Of a DNA stretch of 64,000 nucleotides, positions 1 to 11,098 are shown piece after piece. This stretch comes from Selaginella moellendorffii. Lineage: Eukaryota; Streptophyta; Lycopodiopsida; Selaginellales; Selaginellaceae. The first letter of the stretch is position 1, and the number at the start of each line of letters is the position of its first letter. The translations under genes and the position numbers were made by a program. The notes beneath the pieces are model-generated. The model worked only from the letters and a program-made list of their open reading frames with translations. It was not told where the DNA came from and did not search any database. The DNA is taken from the NCBI RefSeq assembly GCF_000143415.4, contig NW_003314311.1, forward strand, positions 1 to 64,000, read 5' to 3'.

Positions 1-1662
1 ATGCACTTACTCTTACAGCGCTTACATATAAAATTCCGACTGGAGTTGAGTCCCATGGAAACAAACCTTGTGTGAAGCTGCAGACTTGGTTTTGAAAGTC
101 CAAAGCTCGAAAAAGTGCTGTAAACAATGGATAAAGTTATAGTACCTCACTCCAAACCTTTCACCAGATTTTGCTACCTAAAATCATGCTAACGTGGTTT
201 TGAAATACATGCCCAGAGATAATTACGTCCCAAAGTTTCACGTCTCTGAATGTCTAGCTCAGGGACAAGAAGACAGTCCTCAAGGACTTGTCGTATTCCT
301 TCATTCTAATGAGATTCAGTGAGTCATTCATAGGCTACACATCTTAGTTTATTACTTAACAGGAATATGGTATTAGAAGCTGGCCATTTTTCAAACCTGT
401 AAAGTGAAAAGTCAGTTCACTTGGCAATAGGCGACATGAAGTTGGTTAATTATAGTCTTGGAAAATTGCTATTTCAATGTCATTCTGATGCTGTTGAGGG
501 GACAATTCTTTTCAAAGACCTAGATCTTATGAGAAAGACAAGTGCTACATTGATTAAACTGTGATTATCTGGAAGCCCACATTGCGACAGTGAAATTTCA
601 ATCACTACCGAGAGTACCTCATGACTTTATTTCATGTATCTGGCATTTAGAGGTAGGTGATCTATATGAGATATATGTTTGTCTTGCGCATCCTTTTCAA
701 AGAGAATAACAAGAAAAGCTCCATTATAACTATATTCGTGTTCTTCATTTGGTAAAGCCTTCTGCTCATCCTATTATCACAACTTTGCTCACTCTCATCT
801 GAAGAAAACACTACATTTGATGGAACACATCAAGGCACTTGCCATAGAAACTATTAGGGGTGTTTTTTTTTTAAAAAAAAAAAAAAGAAATAGAAAAATA
901 CTTTTAAAAAGTATCTGGGTTTTCATATAGTAATAGAAAATATTAGACCTGTTTGATACACATTTTTCAAGATTTCTAAGTAGTTTCTTTATATAAAGAC
1001 ATAAAAAAATACAATTTTTCTTTTTTAAAAATGGCTATTTTAAAAATAACGAAAAGTGAAGGACTTCAAGATCAATATAAATAGTCAATGAATGAAACTT
1101 CAAAACAGTCTGATTTTGAATCACTTTTCTCCAAACAAAGAAAACAAGTATGCACCTCCAGACTGAATTTTTTTGTCATTACAACATATGTCTTATTGTC
1201 CCATATGTATTGCTGTACAAAACAAAAGGATGTTAAAACACCATCTTTGAATGGAGAACGCTGTGAGGACTACCAGTGCTGCGAAACAACATCTTGAGGA
1301 CAGGTTTAGCTGTTAAATTGTTTTTAACGTTACATATGAAAAACGTTGTTCCTATTTATACAGCTCAAGCAAGCTGGGGAAGATTTGCGAAGCACAAAGA
1401 TTCTCTCTGTTGCTTTTGTTTATCATTCCACTCATTGATTTCTACAGGAACACATGGTTAGAGGAAGCTTCTTCTGAGATCGAAGCTGCTGTTTGGACAA
1501 GGTTTAACTCGAGTTATTTTCATGCATGCTAAGTGGCTCCAATGTGGAAGTGTAGGCACAGGCCTGTGAACTTAAATCCATTCATTTAATCCAGCTCCAA
1601 AATGTCCTATCTATCCCAGCGGAGATCATCATCACTTTTTCACCTTTTAAAATGGTGTAAAG

Positions 1663-1666
<4 letters not shown>
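1..1666. other. No recognisable gene
   Basis: No long reading frame, splice-consistent gene or RNA gene is recognised on either strand. The first 800 bases have mixed composition. From about 850 to 1080 the sequence is AT-rich with A and T homopolymer runs. Short open stretches at 1088-1461 have no similarity I recognise. It may be old transposon debris upstream of the retrotransposon that begins at 1867. Confidence 0.5.

Positions 1667-1738
<72 letters not shown>
1667..1738. repeat. (TA)36 microsatellite
   Basis: An uninterrupted TA dinucleotide run of 72 bp. A simple repeat of this kind is likely to vary in length and to be prone to assembly error. Confidence 0.95.
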
Positions 1739-1743
<5 letters not shown>

Positions 1744-1866
1744 ATTAACCTACCCATCCATTTCTGTATATAAGTAAATTAGTATACTTATTCCTAATTA
1801 TATCAAAGTAATGTTTCTTTATTTTCTGATAGAACCAAAAAAACTTCCTTTTTACTATATAACTAT

Positions 1867-2041
1867 TGTGAGGGTCAAATGTACAGCTACGATGCCGTAT
1901 ACTAATATTAGCGTAGTGGGATTTTGGTAGCCGTCGGATTGGTTTCAATCTGGACCACTCGCTCCTATATATAAGCTAGGGTTTTTGGGCTAATTGATAT
2001 GCATATTTCTGTATTCCTGTTCCATATTCCATGCACTCACA
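1867..2041 (+). repeat. 5' LTR of the outer Ty3/gypsy element
   Basis: 175 bp, TG...CA ended, matching 14594-14760 along its length apart from one 8-bp insertion near its start and scattered substitutions. It contains a TATATATAAG motif at about 1965-1975 that could be the TATA box. The sequence TGGTGGAGATGAGGGG at 2043-2058, one base after the LTR, sits where a primer-binding site belongs. I cannot assign its tRNA. Confidence 0.9.
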
Positions 2042-2277
2042 TTGGTGGAGATGAGGGGCACCTTTGATTTGTCCTTGGGGAGTGCTTGGATTTGGGATTT
2101 CGGTTTAGATCTAGCTTTTGCATCGTCTAGATTTAGTTTTTTCCATTTCCTTTCTTTTGTTCTTTCCTTTCAGGATTTTGGTTTAGATCTAGCTTTTTGC
2201 ATTGTCTAGATCTACCATTTCTTTCCAGCTTTTTTGTTATTTCTCTTCTTTTGCTTTTTCTTTTTTCGTTCATCTTC

Positions 2278-2728
2278 ATGGCCAATCCACAATCTCCTCC
2301 TTTGACTCTAGAGTAGCAGTTGGTTCAATTGCTTGATGCTATGCGCTTGCAATTGAACAACCAAACTCAATTGATGGTGGCATTCATAGCACGTGGTCCA
2401 ACTCCTCCTGCTCTTGGTGCCAATCCTCACGTTCGGCCAAAGTTCTTTCATGGGAATCCTAGGGATGATGTGTACCATTCGTTCGATCACTTCACGGTGA
2501 TTGCCACATATCATTCTTGGGATGATGCTCGACGTTTGTGTGAGTTTCCCACGTGTCTCCAAGGGACAGCGTTGCAATGGTACAATGGATTGAGTGCGGC
2601 CACTCGTGGGGATTGGAGTGTTCTTCCGGACATCTTCAAACACGCCTTCGGACATGCCGACGATTGTGACGATGCCTTCCAACAATTGCATCGTCTTCGC
2701 TAAGGGCCATCTGAGTCGGTGATGCAAT
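2278..2728 (+). pseudogene. gag of the outer element, N-terminal part
   Basis: The frame starts at ATG 2278. It has an in-frame TAG at 2314-2316 and another at 2701-2703, then is cut at 2728 by the nested element. The protein resembles plant gypsy capsid: a PKFFHGNPRDD-type segment, then ALQWYNGL and a VLPDIFKHAF stretch. It continues at 10624 in the frame expected once the insertion (7,890 bp plus the 5-bp duplication) is discounted, so both halves belong to one gag. It is not functional. Confidence 0.85.
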
Positions 2729-3812
2729 TGTAAGCGACTAAATTTTCCATTCTACTTTAGTCACTTAACCACACCTCTGACCACTTGGAGGAGTCTCATT
2801 CACAACCTCCATAAGTCCAATCCAGGACTTGGGACTTGCTAACCCCGAGAATGGCATCCATGCCACTCAACATTTGCACTTGGTCCAAGTGCTCCACGTG
2901 TCCGATCCCATGACCGACACTCAAAGGTACCACCGACATAGCAGCCCGTTACGCTAAGGCTATGCCCAATCACCTTTGCCACACTGGTAGTCCAATACCA
3001 CTTGCATCACCGTCTTGGCTCTCCAAGACTAGGCAAACTATCCGTGAGTGGTCATCTCAGATCCACTCCTTAGCATCCTTAGGATGCCCACCGACAAGGG
3101 GAATAGCCTTCCCCAATATCCCTCTATCAGTCCCCACTAAGTCCCTTTCTGCCCCTGGCCGTGTTTGCCAACACTGCCACTGGATCGAGACCCACAGGCC
3201 CGACCACTAAGTCCCACGGTCCTCTGGGACTTCCTCACCACACGACTGTGTCCTTGGTCACTACCCCAGAGGACTGCTCCTCTTCCTTTCCACAGTCTGG
3301 GCCTTTGGGACAACATCTCGGAACACCGTGGCTTTACGCGAGCCACCTGGGTACTCTCCTCGCCTTCTGCCCTTGGGTGCTCTAGCCATGGGCTTAGAGT
3401 GGGTTCTGTTGAGCCACACCAGGTATCCAAGTAGGTAGTGCCACTCACACTTGGACTGGGAGCATCGGCCAGTCGATCTCCCGGGGGAACTAGAGCCGGC
3501 TCTTGAACACTTCACCAAGCTACCCCGCTTGTCGGTCTGTGTTCACTCTAGTCTTGGACTTCCCAGTGGGCAGCTCATCACCCAACACTGGGTCCGGCCT
3601 TCCTGGGCCAAACTGGCCTTTCCTGGCCAAACTGGCTCCACTGCAGTCCTCCCCCTACTATACTTTTGGAGCTCACCAAACCCCCCAGGGTCTGGGAGAC
3701 GAACGCTTTGGGCTTTCACCCTCTCAGGCTCCGGATTCGGACTCGGACTCGGATTCGGACTCGGACTTGGGCTCGGGCTCGGTCTCGGCCTCGGCCTCGG
3801 TCTCGGTCCTGA

Positions 3813-3850
<38 letters not shown>

Positions 3851-4593
3851 CCGGTCTTGGTCTCGACTTCGGACTCCATCTCGGACTCCATCTCGGACTC
3901 CATCTCGGACTCCATCTCGGACTCCATCTCGGGTCCATCTCGGGTCCATCTCGGACTCCATCTCGGACTCCATCTCGGACTCCATCTCGGGTCCATCTCG
4001 GACTCCATTTCGGGTCTATCTCGGGTCCACCTCGGACTCCATCTCGGACTCCATCTCGGACTCCATCTCGGGTCCATCTCGGACTCCACTTCGGACTCCA
4101 ACTCGGGTCCATCTCGGGTCCACCTCGGACTCCACTTCGGACTCCAACTCGGGTCCATCTCGGGTCCACCTCGGACTCCACTTCGGACTCCAACTCGGGT
4201 CCATCTCGGGTCCACCTCGGACTCCACTTCGGACTCCATCTCGGGTCCATCTCGGACTCCACTTCGGACTCCAACTCGGGTCCATCTCGGACTCCACTTC
4301 GGACTCCAACTCGGGTCCATCTCGGACTCCACTTCGGACTCCAACTCGAGTCCATCTCGGACACTCCCACGTGTCATGTGTTGGTCCTTTTGGGTCCCTT
4401 TTTGGAGCCTCGCCTTTTGCTCGCTTCGTGCTCGTTCCTCGAGCACTTCGTTGGGAGTTCCACTCCCGCTCTTGACTTTTCAAGTCGGAGCTTTTGGTCC
4501 AAACGTGTTACGCTCGTTTGGCTCTCGCTTCGGCCACTACCATGTGGCGCCCTTCCGGCTCCACTTTGGGGCCTAGGGATTTTGTGTCTCACA
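2729..4593 (-). repeat. 3' LTR of the nested element (1,865 bp)
   Basis: On the minus strand it starts TGTGAGACAC and ends GCTTACA. The first 994 bp and the last 233 bp match the other copy in length and, by eye, in sequence. The middle is a CTCGG-rich minisatellite that is 67 bp shorter than in the other LTR. Long open frames across it (for example 3451-4620) result from the stop-free repeat. Confidence 0.93.
3723..4360. repeat. CTCGGACTCCAT minisatellite in LTR copy 1
   Basis: 638 bp of short tandem units. It starts with 6-bp CTCGGA/CTCGGT units, then becomes 12-bp CTCGGACTCCAT units mixed with CTCGGGTCCAT, CTTCGGACTCCA and ACTCGGGTCC variants. Most frames read open through it because the units contain no stop, which gives repetitive pseudo-peptides such as SDSISDS or RTPSRTPS. 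There is no sign that any is a gene. Confidence 0.95.
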
Positions 4594-7500
4594 ACTCCAC
4601 CACCCATAGACGAAGTTTGATGTCCTCATCGAACGGTGAACCATTTTATAAAGTAACACCCGCATGTGTTACCATTTCCATCCTTGGCGCGTAGCCAATA
4701 TTTGTCAATGGTGTGACATTGAAGGCTCACCATGCCTTCTCCATATTCGTCAATGGTTGGACATTGAAGGCTCACCATGCCTTTTGCATATCCTCTAAGG
4801 AGGGTAGTCTCTCCAACTTAGAGACTGATTGGACCACATGTAGTGGTTCTCTCCTTTTATTGGTTTAGTTCTCGCTAAACCTCTTAGAGACCCTTCTCTA
4901 AGTCAATCCCACTAGTCCTTCTCGAGTAGTCTCAATTTCCATCGATATAACCTTTGCACTTTGGAACTTTGAATTTTGACTTTTTGGAGTCAATTTCCTA
5001 GGTGTCTCCGACACCTTGCCTTGCACCTTTTGTGCAACTCCACTTCCCATCCTAGGAAGTTCTCTACTCGAGGGCACCATCATCCTCTCTTCTATTTCGT
5101 GCCAAAGTTCCAGTTATCATACTTTGTGCTAGGGCTGTTCATGGCCCTATCATTTGGCTACCTTACCGCTCCCTCCCTTGGAGCTTCCACTTTCGCCAAA
5201 TCGGAGCATTTCGGAATCCCTCCTTGGAAACACACTTCCTTTCCCGCAACTTGTTAGCGTCCAACACATTAGTGTTCCTCGCCTAACTTTGTCACTTGGA
5301 TTCCTTCCAAGGGATTCCACGGCCCTATCTTGGCCACTCATCTTTTGCTCCTATCCGTTGATTGTTGCACCAAGCACCATCGAATCTCTACCTCCCTCCT
5401 TGAGGTATTGTTTCGGTTCCATAGCAAAGACTCTTCTTTGCCAAGTCCGGAGGATGTTCACCCCTAGTACGTCTCTTTAGCATCTTCTGCTATGGGCTCT
5501 ATCCACGGCCCAACTTCGTGACCCTCCCATGGTCTTTTATAGAGACTACTTTCTTCGGACTCACTATGCCATCGCACGGACATAGTTTATTTCCCTTAGG
5601 TGCTCTTCCCACTTGGTCATCACGACCAAGCCACACCACCTTAAACAGTTCAATTTCAACATTTTGAACCAGGAACTTCATTCCTTAGCCAACCAAGGAC
5701 CTTGTCCTTATCTGGCCATAAGATCACCTAGTGATCTCACCTTGGCACCTTAACAGAGTTGCCAAGAGGTACTTGGTCTTCTAGACCTCCAAGTTGTTGA
5801 CTATAACCCCGGGGGCATCCCCCACACTTGGCGGTGCACCCAAGCTAGCCCTTACAGCCAAGGGTTCATAGCAACTGAGATTAGGTGTCCCCATCTCACT
5901 CACCACGACCTTGGTGCCACTTGCACCAAAGTGTTCAAGTTAGATATGCTGAGCTTTCACACTAAGCAATCTAACCGTGCATCACAACTCCGAGGCATCC
6001 CTCGCTTGGCGGTGTGCCCAAACCAGTCTCCCCATTGAGAGTCCATGACCACCGAAATATGAGTGTCCTCATATTCCAAACCATCACCACGCCCTAGTGA
6101 TTTGGGACTCGAACCCAAGCACTAGAGGGTCGGGACTCGAACCCAACCTCCGTATATGCATCTACGGACGGCATCACACAAGATGCCTGGCGTGACTCCC
6201 CACGCCGGTGCACCATCTTATTTTTAAAGCGCGCTACAGATCACAGCTTAGGAACCTAGTTCCTCCACACTGCCAAGTCCTCTCACTTGACATGTCTGTG
6301 ATCATGCATGGACTCCTCCATGCTCGGCCCCATGGCTCACCCTTTTTGAAGTTATCACCTTCAACTAGGGTATTTGTTCCCCCGACGTGCCAATCTCGCT
6401 TGGCAAGTCCTCCGACCACTGTAACATGGTTCCTGCATAAGCGTGAAAGTCCTTGACCATCGACTTTCGTTCAAAGCCCTCTCTTTGAACACTCGGGAAC
6501 TACTTCCCTAACCTTGATAGCCTTGCCTCATGGCAAGCTTCAAGACCACGCTTCTGCTGCGCCACTCTGATTTCGCGCGTTCCATGAACCATTTACACTT
6601 GGCCTTTCTAGGTACTAAGCTACCTAGAATCGTCTTTGGGAACCTTGAAGGAACTCTGTCCCTCAGCTTGCTAAGGCCTCCCTTTTGCAAGCCTTCCAAA
6701 TGCCACATAGTCTAACATGGACAATTCCATAACTTAGACTCTTCATGGCATCACGGTTGCTAGCGGCAACACCCTCGAGCCCCCACTTGATTCTCCACTC
6801 CCAACTGGCATAACCAACCTTGGTTATGCCCTTCGATTTCTATGGTTCAGTTCCATCCCAATACTACTTGCCTTTGGCTTCACACCTTTCCTTCGGTCAT
6901 TCTCCTCCAGATCAGGAGGATAGCTTTGCACTTTCTATCATGCCTTAGCAAGTATTCTTAGGGATGAACTTACCCAATAGCCCAGGGAGTGGTTCCTCAA
7001 TCCGGGTATGCTCACCTTATAATCCCACACACTGGGATTACATTGTTGCTTATGGGCCTTTACATGCCCAGCACTAGCCTTGCCAAAATTCCATTTTTGG
7101 CTTTGTCCAACTTGGGTAGACAGTCCTCTCCTGTCTCCGCAACCTTGGACATTTGGATAGCACCTTCTATCCATCATTCGCTAGGGATTTAGTCCCTTGA
7201 GCTTTATCCATTACCCTCGCGACAACAAACACCACCTTCTGGTGTTCTAGAGTGTTTGGGTGTCCCAATGATGGCTTTCTTGACAATGAGTATTTCCTTT
7301 TATGACATTGACTTACTATATCGCAACATAAGCAACTTATCCCCCGCAAGGGTATATCCGACTTCCCTATGCTAGAAGTCTTGGGTAGCTATCTTCTACC
7401 CATTTAACCAGTTATTTTGCACCTCTTGCTTAGTTGCCTCATAGTTGTCAAGTCTTACAACTCATTGCTTGGTGCTTTCACACCTCCATCATTATCTGGG

Positions 7501-8686
7501 TCACCGCACTCCAACTGCATGCTTTGCAGCTTAGGCTATGCCATTCCCATTTCCATTGGGATTCCTTTGGCAAGGGGTTCTCATGAACCCACCAACATAG
7601 CCTCAAGGTATCACACTTTGGCACATTTGGTGTCTCCACACCATCGGCTCCACGAGCCTACCTCTATGACACTTCTTCTTTGTGTCTAAGTCTTTGCCAA
7701 GACCAATGCCACTCTTTCTCATGCCAACCATCTGTTAGCACTACACCATAGAGGTCACACACAACTTTGTGTCAAAGTTGTTTTCTTTTTTGGGAACACC
7801 TTCCCCACGACTTTAGCATGGCACATTTTGCCATCGATGAGATACCCTCTGTTCTCATCCTTGGATCCTATGATCCCCCCCATCTTTCGTGGGGTACAAC
7901 ACACCTCAGTCCAAATGCTTCCATCAGTCCTTTTAGGACCATTCCTTGACTCTACTTGAGTCATCCAGCAGTTTTGGACTTGGTTAATCCACAGACCCTT
8001 AAGGTCCTACTTGTGAGGCACTAGCTCACTGGAATACACTTTTTGCATTCCTGTCCTACTCAAAAGGACTATTTTCACAAGTGTTACTCCGACACTTGAT
8101 TTTGTTCTCTGGGGGCAACTTTTGCCCCTTAGGACTACTTGTCCATGCGATGAGAATACCACTCATCTCTAAGTACACCCCCCAACTCCTTGGGTTGTTC
8201 CAGCATTTATTAAAGGTAGCCCCGGCTACCATTTCAAGGACTTGAGTCCTCTTCCGTATTTGACCTCCCACGGTCATTACCTCTGGTCTCACATTCATGA
8301 GCACCAACCTCAACTATATGAGGATAATCTTGTGACTCCTTTATTGTTTTGGAGTCTCTATCTTTCCCGTGATCCCAACTTTAGTTGTTTACCACAACAA
8401 CCTTAGCCAATTTGCTGAGACAAATGCTCATCCGGATCACATCCTCAACTCAATGAGGAAAACCTTGCACTGTTCCCAAGATCCCAAAGTCGTTCCATTA
8501 TTGGCCCTTTTCTATCCACCACCTCGTCTACAAGTTCACACATGAACTGTAATGGAGAGCCATGTCTTCCCGACTTGCTACTCCTCAAGGATAGGCCCAC
8601 TCCTCGGACCTTCCGATGCCAACACTAGTGGTGATATACTTGAGCACCAATAAAAGTCGGACTAAGGAACAGCTCCGATACCAAAT
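4594..8686 (-). other. Internal region of the nested element, non-coding
   Basis: No frame longer than about 110 codons on either strand and no gag, protease, reverse transcriptase or integrase motif. Composition is moderate, with many CCTTGG/CCAAGG-type words. The right-hand end carries the primer-binding-like site (8671-8683, minus strand), with the LTR starting three bases later. The lack of coding capacity next to near-identical LTRs is what defines a LARD. Confidence 0.8.
8671..8683 (-). other. Primer-binding site (initiator Met tRNA type)
   Basis: The minus strand reads TGGTATCGGAGCT, close to the common plant site TGGTATCAGAGC that is complementary to the 3' end of initiator tRNA-Met. 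It lies three bases inside the 8687-10618 LTR and fixes the element's orientation as minus. Confidence 0.8.
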
Positions 8687-9788
8687 TGTAAGCGACTAAA
8701 TTTTCCATTCTACTTTAGTCACTTAACCACACCTCTGACCACTTGGAGGAGTCTCATTCACAACCTCCATAAGTCCAATCCAGGACTTGGGACTTGCTAA
8801 CCCCGAGAATGGCATCCATGCCACTCAACATTTGCACTTGGTCCAAGTGCTCCACGTGTCCGATCCCATGACCGACACTCAAAGGTACCACCGACATAGC
8901 AGCCCGTTACGCTAAGGCTATGCCCAATCACCTTTGCCACACTGGTAGTCCAATACCACTTGCATCACCGTCTTGGCTCTCCAAGACTAGGCAAACTATC
9001 CGTGAGTGGTCATCTCAGATCCACTCCTTAGCATCCTTAGGATGCCCACCGACAAGGGGAATAGCCTTCCCCAATATCCCTCTATCAGTCCCCACTAAGT
9101 CCCTTTCTGCCCCTGGCCGTGTTTGCCAACACTGCCACTGGATCGAGACCCACAGGCCCGACCACTAAGTCCCACGGTCCTCTGGGACTTCCTCACCACA
9201 CGACTGTGTCCTTGGTCACTACCCCAGAGGACTGCTCCTCTTCCTTTCCACAGTCTGGGCCTTTGGGACAACATCTCGGAACACCGTGGCTTTACGCGAG
9301 CCACCTGGGTACTCTCCTCGCCTTCTGCCCTTGGGTGCTCTAGCCATGGGCTTAGAGTGGGTTCTGTTGAGCCACACCAGGTATCCAAGTAGGTAGTGCC
9401 ACTCACACTTGGACTGGGAGCATCGGCCAGTCGATCTCCCGGGGGAACTAGAGCCGGCTCTTGAACACTTCACCAAGCTACCCCGCTTGTCGGTCTGTGT
9501 TCACTCTAGTCTTGGACTTCCCAGTGGGCAGCTCATCACCCAACACTGGGTCCGGCCTTCCTGGGCCAAACTGGCCTTTCCTGGCCAAACTGGCTCCACT
9601 GCAGTCCTCCCCCTACTATACTTTTGGAGCTCACCAAACCCCCCAGGGTCTGGGAGACGAACGCTTTGGGCTTTCACCCTCTCAGGCTCCGGATTCGGAC
9701 TCGGACTCGGACTCGGATTCGGACTCGGATTCGGACTCGGACTTGGGCTCGGGCTCGGTCTCGGCCTCGGCCTCGGTCTCGGTCCCGA

Positions 9789-9826
<38 letters not shown>

Positions 9827-10618
9827 CCGGTCTTGGTCTCGACTTCGGACTCCATCTCGGACTCCATCTCGGACTCCATCTCGGACTCCATCTCGGACTC
9901 CATCTCGGGTCCATCTCGGGTCCATCTCGGACTCCATCTCGGACTCCATCTCGGGTCCATCTCGGACTCCATCTCGGACTCCATTTCGGGTCTATCTCGG
10001 GTCCACCTCGGACTCCATCTCGGACTCCATCTCGGACTCCATCTCGGGTCCATCTCGGACTCCATTTTGGGTCCATCTCGGGTCCACCTCGGACTCCATC
10101 TCGGACTCCACTTCGGACTCCATCTCGGACTCCATCTCGGTCTACCTGGGAGTCCATCTCGGACTCCATCTCGGACTCCATCTCGGGTCCATCTCGGACT
10201 CCATCTCGGACTCCATCTCAGACTCCATCTCGGCGTCCATCTCGGACTCCACTTCGGACTCCATCTCGGGTCCACCTCGGACTCCACTTCGGACTCCAAC
10301 TCGGGTCCATCTCGGACTCCACTTCGGACTCCAACTCGGGTCCATCTCGGACTCCACTTCGGACTCCAACTCGAGTCCATCTCAGACACTCCCACGTGTC
10401 ATGTGTTGGTCCTTTTGGGTCCCTTTTTGGAGCCTCGCCTTTTGCTCGCTTCGTGCTCGTTCCTCGAGCACTTCGTTGGGAGTTCCACTCCCGCTCTTGA
10501 CTTTTCAAGTCGGAGCTTTTGGTCCAAACGTGTTACGCTCGTTTGGCTCTCGCTTCGGCCACTACCATGTGGCGCCCTTCCGGCTCCACTTTGGGGCCTA
10601 GGGATTTTGTGTCTCACA
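8687..10618 (-). repeat. 5' LTR of the nested element (1,932 bp)
   Basis: Same termini and flanking sequence as 2729-4593. It carries the longer minisatellite (9681-10385, 705 bp). The open frames 9409-10500, 9461-10666 and 9624-10601 are again products of the stop-free repeat. Confidence 0.93.
9681..10385. repeat. CTCGGACTCCAT minisatellite in LTR copy 2
   Basis: Same array as 3723-4360 but 705 bp long, with some different variants, including a CTCGGTCTACCTGGGAGTC interruption near 10135-10155 that is absent from the other LTR. The 67-bp difference is the only clear length difference between the two LTRs. Confidence 0.95.
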
Positions 10619-10623
10619 GCAAT

Positions 10624-10988
10624 TTGGCATTCGTTTCCGAAGTCTTTTGCTTCGTGCGGAGCCTAATATGTCGGAGCGGATCAAGCTAGGAATGTTGTGG
10701 CCAGCACTTCGTCAAGATCTTGTTGGCCTTGTGCATGCACTTGCTCCTGCCACCCTTGACGATGCTCTTCGCTTGGCACAACGTTATGAGACGTCGCCTC
10801 TTCCACTTCTCGCTGCACGTCCTTCAGCTCCACTTCCTATGAGTGATGGTCCTGTTCCAATGGAGGTTGATGCTGCTGCTACTCGAGTCCAAGGACAAGG
10901 GCGAGGACGTGGTCGTGGCCGTGATGTTCGTTGTTGTGATGAAGTTGGTCATACTTATCGGCGTTGTCAGCGCTTTCCGGATTGGTGA
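10624..10988 (+). pseudogene. gag of the outer element, C-terminal part
   Basis: Continues the gag frame cut at 2728. It shows LLLRAEPNMSER and RLAQRYET segments, an Arg/Gly-rich stretch (RGRGRGRD), then a zinc-knuckle-like CCDEVGHTYRRC. The first cysteine of the usual CX2CX4HX4C knuckle is replaced by valine. The frame ends at a TGA at 10986-10988. Inactive remains of the nucleocapsid. Confidence 0.8.
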
Positions 10989-11098
10989 CTTCCATTTCCT
11001 GGGTGGAGACCTTGGCGTCAGCAACGTCCCGTTGGTGCTGCTGCGGTGGAAGGTTTGGATACCGAGGTGCATTCGGGAAACGAGGAGTCGCGTGAGTA

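Larger units (their letters stand above)
2729..10618 (-). mobile_element. Nested non-autonomous large-LTR retrotransposon (LARD-like)
   Basis: Two long direct repeats, 2729-4593 and 8687-10618, both end TG...CA and enclose 4,093 bp. GCAAT lies immediately outside both ends (2724-2728 and 10619-10623), a perfect 5-bp target duplication. Orientation is minus: next to the right-hand LTR, positions 8671-8683 read on the minus strand as TGGTATCGGAGCT, a near match to the initiator-Met tRNA primer-binding site. Next to the left-hand LTR the minus strand is purine-rich (GGGTGGTGGAGT, ending at 4594), a plausible polypurine tract. The internal region has no gag or pol frame, so the element must have been moved by another element's enzymes. 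Outside the internal minisatellite I see no difference between the LTRs, so insertion was recent. Confidence 0.92.

Noticed and set aside
2962-3518. Small open frames repeated identically at 2962-3518 and 8920-9476
   Set aside because: They are identical because they lie in duplicate LTRs of one element. No conserved domain.
3451-4620. Long open frames of 230-400 codons across 3451-4620 and 9409-10666 on both strands
   Set aside because: They are read-through of a stop-free 6/12-bp minisatellite, are open in several frames at once, and recur in both LTR copies. Not genes.
9681-10385. CRISPR-like or satellite array
   Set aside because: Units are contiguous, with no unique spacers, and are confined to LTRs of a retrotransposon in a plant genome.
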